Shown piece by piece: positions 52,501 through 61,500 of a DNA stretch of 64,000 nt (its first letter is position 1; each line of letters starts with the position of its first letter). Location: positions 186,001-250,000 of the forward strand of contig CAJNDS010002610.1 in NCBI GenBank assembly GCA_905221605.1, read 5' to 3'. A model generated the notes under the pieces. That model made no database searches and was not told the DNA's origin. It worked only from the letters and a program-made list of their open reading frames with translations. This stretch comes from Symbiodinium natans (Eukaryota; Sar; Dinophyceae; Suessiales; Symbiodiniaceae). The position numbers and the translations under genes were made by a program.

Positions 52501-55500
52501 AACGCCAAACCCTATTTAAGGGTGCCCCGACAGGTTTCCCTAACCTAGGGGGCAAAAACAAAAGGTACCTGTTTTGGTTTACAGGGGATTATACGGGAAC
52601 CTAAGCCCTAGGAAAAGGGAATAAGGGCCTACTCTGGGTCCTGGCTACTAAAGGGTGCCCCTGAAAGCTGGGGGCTGGACACGAAGTCCTTGTGGCCCAG
52701 CGTAGTCTCCGGCACGGCCTTGCCTGGGTTTAGGGTTGAGGATTTAGGGCTTAGGGTCGGGGGCTTTACAGGGTTTGTTGACTTTGGGCTTTGGAGTCTT
52801 CAGGGTTTCTATAGAGTTCAGGGCCCCCAAAACGCGAAACGCAAAACTCCAGGGTTTGGCTGCCATCGGAACCCAGCAACGGCGCTGAACACGCTCAAGT
52901 GTCCTTGGAGTGCTGTCCGCGACCTTACACTTAGCTGTGGGCTTATCAGGGTTTGGAACCCGAAAACGCCATGCGCACTTGGGGGGCTTCCCCAATTCTG
53001 GTTAATTTAGGGTTTAGGGTTTAGGGTTAAGGGTTTAGGGTTTAGGGTTTAGGGTTAAGGGTTAAGGGTTTAGGGTTCCTATTCTGAGGAGTCCTAGAAT
53101 ATGGCTTCTATGGGTTTGGGGTATATGAGGTACCCCGAATTTTGCAAGTGCCCCGGGGGGGGGGGGGGGGAATGGGGCTGTGGGGGAGCTACATGTAAAC
53201 CCTAAACCCTCGTCCATAAACACACGGTGGCTGAGGTTTAGGGTTTAGGGCTTGGGGTTTGGGGTTTAGGGTTAAGGATGTATTCGTTCGTTTATTATTA
53301 CAGTGAGCTTGCGAACCGCGTAAACGAGAAAACGAAATTAAATTATAAGGAGCGACAGAACGAGCGATCGCATGAATTTAATGAGAGAACGAGTGAGCGC
53401 CCAACATCAGGTTCTCCAGCTATAACCGTGTAACACCTTGGAATCATGACCATTGAGCCCTTAGTATTATAGCTGGTTAACCTTCCCAAAAGCCCTTAAT
53501 TTAGTATTAAATGTAATGGTAAGGACGCAAGGACGCACGCATTCCATTTTGAATATAAAATTTAGGTCTTTTGCCCACAGTTCTAGACCCTTGGATTCAT
53601 CACCCAGTTCTTTCTAGCGGTTACAAATGATTTCCTCTTCCAAAATCCTGTCTCACTGCGTTCATATTTTAATGGGCGTTTTCGTGCTTCCTTTTCATTG
53701 CCATTAAAATATTCTCTTCGTACTTTATTCATTCGCTTATTCACTCACTCCGCTCTCTTCACACACCATTAATAATATTAATACTGTGAAGAGAACGCAT
53801 TATATTAATTTATAAGCGAATGAACAGAGTGAATGAACGCATGAAATTAATATAAGCGTGAACGTAACACACACGCGCCTATAAAATATGAATGGGGCGC
53901 GTACTATAATACTATTATCCCGGGCAAATATTAATACTGTATGCCCGGGGCTACATGAAATATACTAATTATGCGGGCAAAATATAGGTCTTTTAGTGCG
54001 CCCGCTATTACTTCTTTTGTTCATATGTTCACGCAATAATAATAATAGCACGCGTCCTTCGTTCCTTGTCTATTATTATTACGCGTGCACATTATTCACC
54101 TTTAGGACAACATAGTACGTTCATGAGTTCACCTGTCATGTTATTCACCCCTCTGTCACTAGGAAATACTACGTAGAGAAGACAATTAATATGCTTACAA
54201 GGAGTGAACGAAGTGAAAGGACGCGTGAAGCATATGAATTGTATGAACGCAGTAAGAAGAGAACAAAGTGAATTGAATTATAAACGAAAGAAAGAAGTGA
54301 ATGAGTGCATGAATTCAATGAACTTGTGAACGAAGTAATACCAGAACTAGAGATCCTATAGCATTATAAGGACGTACGAAGTCAATTATAATTCCATAAA
54401 ATTCGTACGTTTTACTATTTTATTATGCTTTTTGCCCCATCCATTATTAGGGCGTCTGTACAATTAATAGCGGGGGCCCCCATAATACTATTAATGAGTG
54501 TTCTTGGTTAGTTATAATATTATAGTAAGGGAGTACGTGAATATAATATAGTGAGTGAAGCACATACAATTATAAGGAAGAAACGAAGTGCGTGACGCAT
54601 GAATTGTATGTGTGAGAACGAACGAGTGCAATAAATTTATGATGAAAGTAAAAAAGTTCTTGCAAATTTATTAATTTCGTGTCTTTTTATCTTTGTTCAC
54701 TTTTCTCTCTTTGAATTATATTATGCCCGCGGGCGAGAATAGAATTATAATAAGTGAAGTGAATAAATTAAAAGAGAACACAACATTTAATATTGTTCAT
54801 GCGGGCTTCATGGACGCGCTTTTTAATTATAAAATCGTGCATTAAAAAGCCGCGTTATAATAAGCCCGCCCTTACGTTCACTTCCTCGTTGACACTATTA
54901 ATAGGGTGCGGTTGTCATTGGTGGATTTCCTATAGAAAGAGCACCCAAAAGGCCAAGATACTAACTCCTTGGGAACTTACCACTCAAGATTCAATACTAA
55001 ATGGTCTGGATCTTGGATTTCCTGCGTCGTTCATTCGTGAATTCACGCGTCCATAAAGTCCTTGTAATTCACTTATTCACTTTATTATTAGTGAAAGAAC
55101 GTAGTGAATGAGAGAATGAATTACAATGAACGAAGTGAATACGAAGTGAAGCGTGAATTCATGAACGATTGTTTAGGGTTTACGGTTTAGGGTTTGGTTT
55201 TCAGGGTTCAGTTGAGGGCTTCGGGCGCAGGCCTTCGGCCCTTGCTTTCTTACAAAACCAATTATGGTCGTTTAGGGTTTAGGGTTAATGGGGTTGCGGG
55301 GTTCAGGGTTTTTGGGGGACGTATGTGTTTTAGGGTTGACCCCCAAACCCCGATCGCTAAACCTTGAACCCAACGGAGGCATAAAAAAAGGGTACCCTGT
55401 TTCGTTTGAAGGGCCTTACAATGAATAATCTAAACCCTAAACAACCCCCTAAACCCTAAACCCTAAACCCTGAACCCCAAACCCTAAACCCAAGGGGAAT

Positions 55501-58500
55501 TAGGGCCTACTGGTCCTAGTAGAGCCCGACTTGTTTTTTGTGTGCTTAGGGACTGTCTAGGCTGGAGTTTCAGTGCAGGGTGGTGGCAGAAAGCCTAACT
55601 TAAAGCCCAAACCCGAAGCATGAATCCCCAAACTCTAAACCCCAAACCCCAAACCCTAAACCCTAAACCCCAAACCCCAAACCCCTTCTCGGACGAGGCA
55701 CTCCGTAGCAACTCTTTGGAGAGGAAGGTCACTGACACGGCCGCCCTGGGCATTGTCTTGTTTTTCAATGAGGGACGGTCGGGTTGGGGTTTAAGGGGCT
55801 CTAGACTCAGAGGTCTAGGGTTTAGGGTTTAGGGTTTAGGGTTTGGGGTTTAACTCTGGGTCCTGCAAGCCTTCATGAAGAGCTTGGGGAAAGAGCTCCC
55901 CTACCCGGACTTTCCCTGTCCCCGGCCACAAGAGTTCTACAAATCAGGGTCTCTGTGGGAGGGCCTTGGGATTGACCAGTTTTGGAGAAACATCCCAAAC
56001 CCTAAAAACGTAAATTTAAACACCAAGCCCTGAATCCAAACCCCTAAAAACCTTAAACCCTAGAACCCTAAAACAACCTAAACCCTAAACCCTGAACCCT
56101 CAACCCTACCCCGCGCTCTAAAATCCCAAACCCTTAATCCTGGATGCTCCAAAACCCAGCTCACCTCAGGAGGTTCTCCCAGAAGTCCTGCACAGAGTCG
56201 GCACCTTGCTGAGATTTGAGGTTGGAGGGATCGCTGCAGGATTTACGCTTCGAGCTGTGTCATAAGGCATCCCCCAAACCTCGCCCCAAGGGGGGTTTAG
56301 GGTTTAGGTTTAGGGTTTCGGGGTGAGGGTTAGGGTTTAGGGCCCCAACAAATATCCCGGTTCCGCTGCATCTTTGATCATTGGCACCCTTTTGCGGGAG
56401 GCTTGACTTGGGTGGAAGGGGGGGGCCCATTAACTTGTGCGTTATGTTTTGTCGCGCCGTCAAACCTAAACGCTATTTATTTAGGGTTTACGTTTACCCC
56501 GTAACTTGGCACATGTTGTGGAGGTGGAGAGGCGATGTACTTACAATGGGTGCCAAGTAGTTCAGGTCGTTTAGTCACCTGTGTTCTTGCAACTGACATG
56601 GAAATCAGAAGCATCAGATACGCTCAACGGCACTACGACTGAATGAACCCCCGAACCTTATTCTGCCCTAAACCTTAAACCCGAACTCTAAACCCGAAAC
56701 TTTCCAGGGATTCGGGTTACATGGCAGTTGCTTAAAACGGTGACAAGGGCATGGACCCTACTTAACAGTAAAGCCCTACCTGGGCTAAGTATGGGGTTTA
56801 GGGTTTAGGGTTTGGGGTCTGGGGTTTGGGGTTTGGGGTTTGGGGTTTGGGCCCCGAACTCGTCAGGATCATGAAAAAAAAGCACACCCCATAAGCCCTC
56901 AACCCGAACCCTTATCACCTCCCTCACCAGCTCAGGACCTCCCTAAACCCTAAACCCCCAACCCTAAACCCTAAACCCTAAACCCTAAACCCAAAACCCG
57001 AAACCCTAAACCCTAAACCCTATACCCTAAACCCTAAACCCTAAACCCGAAGACCTGACCCAATGAAGCACCTGGGAATTTCCCGGAGAAGCCGGCCACA
57101 GCCATGCGAGGCGCCTGGCTCTTCGGGATTCAGGCCTAGGGTTTAGGGTTGAGGGTTTAGGGTTTAGGGTTTAGGGTTAGGGTTTAGGGTTTAGGGGGCC
57201 CCAGAGTAGCCTAGGAACAAAAAGGGTACCCTTTTTGGTCTAAACGGGCTTGTGAGGGAACCTAAGCCCTAAAAAGAGGGAATGAGGGCTTATTCTGGAT
57301 CCGAGACCTTTAGGGTTTAGGATTTTGGGGTCGAGCAGGGCTCAAAGTCTAGGATTTGGGGCTTGAGGTCTAGGATTTAGAGGTTATGGTCTCGGCCTAG
57401 GGTTTTGAAGCTGATAATGTAAGGATTGAGACTAGAGGTCAAAGGTTCAGGGTTTGAGGTTTAGGGTTTTCAGGTCAAGGGTTTAGAGCGAAAGGCCTGG
57501 GTTTAGTCTTGAGGTCTAGAATTTAGGGTTTAACCTAAATCAGCACTCGCAGCTGTGCGACAAAAGCTGGTGTGCACCACCATGGACGTTGTGGACCAAG
57601 CCGTTTAGTCGCTCAAAGAACAATGGTGCGAGGTGCCTCCACAGCACAGTCATCCCCCCATGCTCTGCACCACTCAAGGCTCTTGGGCAGTTCTTGAACA
57701 CCATGATGTATGCACTGTAACTTTCGGCTGCTCTGGTGTTTCAACTGGTTCCCGGGCGGGACTTCGTCCGAGTACCAGATCAAGCTCCACGGTTTAGCGT
57801 GACTGGAGGGTGAACTGGCCACTCTCCTCCATGAGTGTTGCAAAGGCCGAGCAGTGTTGCACAACCCAAGCCAGCATTGCTGCAGAATGCAGCTATGAGA
57901 AAGTTATCTCGGTGAGTTGATATACTATAACACCATGACCACCTCCACACCCATGAGTATCGGGTACTGTTTAGGATTCAAGTCAGGCTTTGCATGGAGC
58001 GTTGGGAATTTGCTTAGGGGTTAGGGCAACGTCGTGCGCCCAGTGTTTTTGTACGGCTCCTCTGCTGCGCGCTGGTTGAGCCTTCTGCACAACCTAATTT
58101 TTCACTACCCTAAACCCTAGACCCTAGACCCTAGACCCTAGACCCTAAACCCTAAACCCTAAACCCCGGCGAAGCCCTCGTACAGGAGCATCAGCTTCTC
58201 AACTACATATTGGGGCAGTACTGCATGGGTGAGCCCTTCCTAGCCCGCACACGCACACGCACAGGCACACGCGCACACACACAGACACACAGAGGTTTAG
58301 GGTTTATATCGCTTTGGGGTTTAGGGTTTAGGGGGAACAGCAAGGCACCGCGCCTCGCGATGCGGATCCTGCTGTCCTTACTTAGCGCAGATGGAGGGTT
58401 GGCGTTGAGGATTTTGGGTTTGAAACTTAGGGTTTAGGATTTTGGGTTTTGGGCTTTGGGTTTAGGGATTGAGGGTCTGGGTTTTCGGCGGTTTAAGGTT

Positions 58501-61500
58501 CAGGGTTTCGGGTTTAGGGATTGAGGGTCTGGGCTTCAAAACCCTAATCCCAAAACCCTAAACCCTGTGCTCAGCACACAAATTCAGGGATTCGGGGTTG
58601 GGGTTAGGGTTCAGGGTTTAGGGTTTGACTCATTCTATAGCATCCATTTCGGCATTACTTCACGAAGCTGGCGTTGGCCATCTGCTTGAAGACCATTCTT
58701 GGATAGAGGCACATACTGTGCCTGGGCTGTCCGTGTCTTGCATCCCTACTTTGGAGTAGACCCTGGAAAAAGCATATGCTGTTTAGGTATTTGTAGCTAT
58801 CATAGGAACCAGAACCAATAAACAGTATTATTAAAGTATAGCACTCAAAAAACCCAGTCGATGAAGCAGGCTGCCGTACCACGGATGCAGCTTACTTGAC
58901 ATACGGGGCTGCCCAGCTCGAGGTAAGCTCCATTTGGCTTGATCCATGCCGTCCATCTGAATCAGCACCTGTGGCGGCTCCCTCCATCAGGTTCTCGGAG
59001 TGCAATGTGTGCTCCAGAGCCCTGTCTGCTTGCACGTCTGAGACGTGCATCGTGTACTCTCGAACATGACACAGCTTCTCCTCCAGGTCCTCAAGGCCAC
59101 AGCACACAACCCAAAACCTACCCAACGCCTAAACTTAAAAACAGGGATCCCAAAAATCCGGACATCGCGAATGGCTTGCTTCAGGCGGTGGCAGTCATCG
59201 CACTCCTCGTTTTTGCCACGGAGATGCCTATAGGAAGCGCTTTTTTTGGGGGGTTATGTTTGGGGCACCCCTCTTAAAAAAAAGACATCACATGGACTCA
59301 CTGATTTGGGGTGGCTGTAAGGTGTCGCGTTTAAGGTTTGGGGATATAACGGGTGGGTCTGCAGGCTGCGAGGAGCGTGACGCCGCGACGTAACCCTAAA
59401 ACCCTTAAACTCCTTTTGCCCTGTAACCCCAAACTCAAGCCCTAAGAAACGAACCCTAGAATCCTAGAACTTGTTTCCCTACAACCCACATCAACCCCGA
59501 ACCCCCAAAGGTTTGTTCAACTTTGTTGCGGGTTGGACCCCACGAACTCCCCCAAACCCACTAGGATCACTGTTGTTCGCAGTGGCAAACATTTTGAGAC
59601 TTCCAGGACAAGGCTCACCCTCAACTTGAAAAGAAGGTTTAAACTAACCCTGAAACAGGCCCTAAACCGCCCAAACCCTGAACCTCAAACCCTGAGCCCT
59701 ATACCCTAAACCCCAAACCCTAAACCCTAAACCCTAAACCCCAGCCTGAACCCTACACCCCAAAATCCTTGAACGTGGAACTCCTAAAAGCCTTTAGGTG
59801 CCCTGAAGTCCTCAAACCTGGGATGTCCTCTAGACCCTAAACCCTAAGTTTGGTTTAGGGTTTAAAGGTTTAAGGGTTTAAGGGTTTAAGGGTTTAAGGG
59901 TTTAAGGGTTTAAGGGTTTAAGGGTTTAAGGGTTTAAGGGTTTAAGGGTTTAAGGGTTTAAGAGTTTAAGGGTTTAAGGGTTTAAGGGTTTAAGGGTTTA
60001 AGGGTTTAAGGGTTTAAGGGTTTAAGGGTTCAAGGGTTTAAGGGTTTAAGGGTTAGGGGTTTGGGGTTTGGGGCTTAGGGATTAGGGTGTAACAGGCCGT
60101 CAAGACCCTCGAAAGAACCTGAACACCCCCCAGCCAACACCTTTTAAACACACCCTGAACCACTCCCCAAACCCTAGAAACTAACCCCTAAACCCTAAAC
60201 CCTAAACCCTAAACCTTAACCCTAAACCCTAAACCCTAAACCCTAAACCTTAAGCACCCTACAGGCTCCAAAAACCATCGAAACCTCCCCGGGCCCCAAG
60301 CGCAGGTTCTTGGGCGACATGACCTGCCGTCCACCTGGGGCAGAACACGCGGTTGAGGGTTGAGGGGTTTAGGGTTTAGGGTTGAGGGTTGAGGGTTGAG
60401 GGTTTTGGGTTCAGCGTTTAGGGTTCAGGGTTTAGGAATTAGAGTTTAGGAGGCCCAAACCAAGAACCTAAGCCCTACAGCCTAAAATAGGTATGACGTA
60501 TAGGTATTAGACACCAATGTCGGTACTACTTGTGGATTTGGAGTCTTAGGGACCCTAAACCCTAAACCCTAAACCCTAAACCCTAAACCCTAAACCCTAA
60601 ACCCTAAACCCTAAACCCTAAACCCTAAACCCTAAACCCTAACCCTAAACCCTAAACCCTAAACCCCCTCAACCCTGAACTTAAACACGAACCTCTTTTG
60701 AAGTGAAGCTGGCTTGCCTGAGTAGGATTAGTGCCTGCATGGGGCTTAGGGTTTAGGTTTAGAGTTTGGGGTTTAGAGTTTAGGGTTTAGGTTTTAGAGG
60801 TTAGAGTTTAGGGTGTAGGGTTTAGGGTTTAGGGTTTAGGGTTTGGGGTTTAGGGCTTAGGGTTCGTGAGGGTTCATGGGCAACTGCGGGCAACCCTTCA
60901 AGCCCTAAACCCTAAACCCTAAACCCTAAACCCTAAACCCTAAACCCTAAACCCTAAACCCTAAACCCTATCAGCCCCACAAGCCCGATAAGCCTGGCTC
61001 AAACCTTCAGCCTTATAAGGGTTTTAGGGTGTAAGGGTGTTAGGGTTGTAGGGATTTAGGGTTTTAGGGTTTTAGGGTTGTACGGTTGTAGGGTTTAGGG
61101 TTTTTGGGTTTTTGGGTTTTAGGGGTTTAGGGTTTTAGGGTTGTAGGGTTTTAGGGCTTTAGGGTTTTAGGGTTTTAGGCTTGTGGGGTTTTCGGGTTTT
61201 AGGGTTTTAGGGATTAGGGATACTAAGATATATTGTTACAGTACATGCTCGTATAATACATGGCGTGCTAAAACAACGTATGTAGCAGTATATCGTGGGG
61301 TGCTATTTGTGTGTATTCATGTTTTTGTAACGCATGAAAGTACAGAATGTTTTGACATGATATATTGCGGTCGAGGAATTCTAGTACCAAAACAGGGTGT
61401 TCAATTCCTCCATATACTGTGACATTTAAGGCCCTACGTAGAATCTACTCTAGTCTCACGAGTAACCTAGGAATCAGAAGGGTACCCTTTTTGGCGCTTA

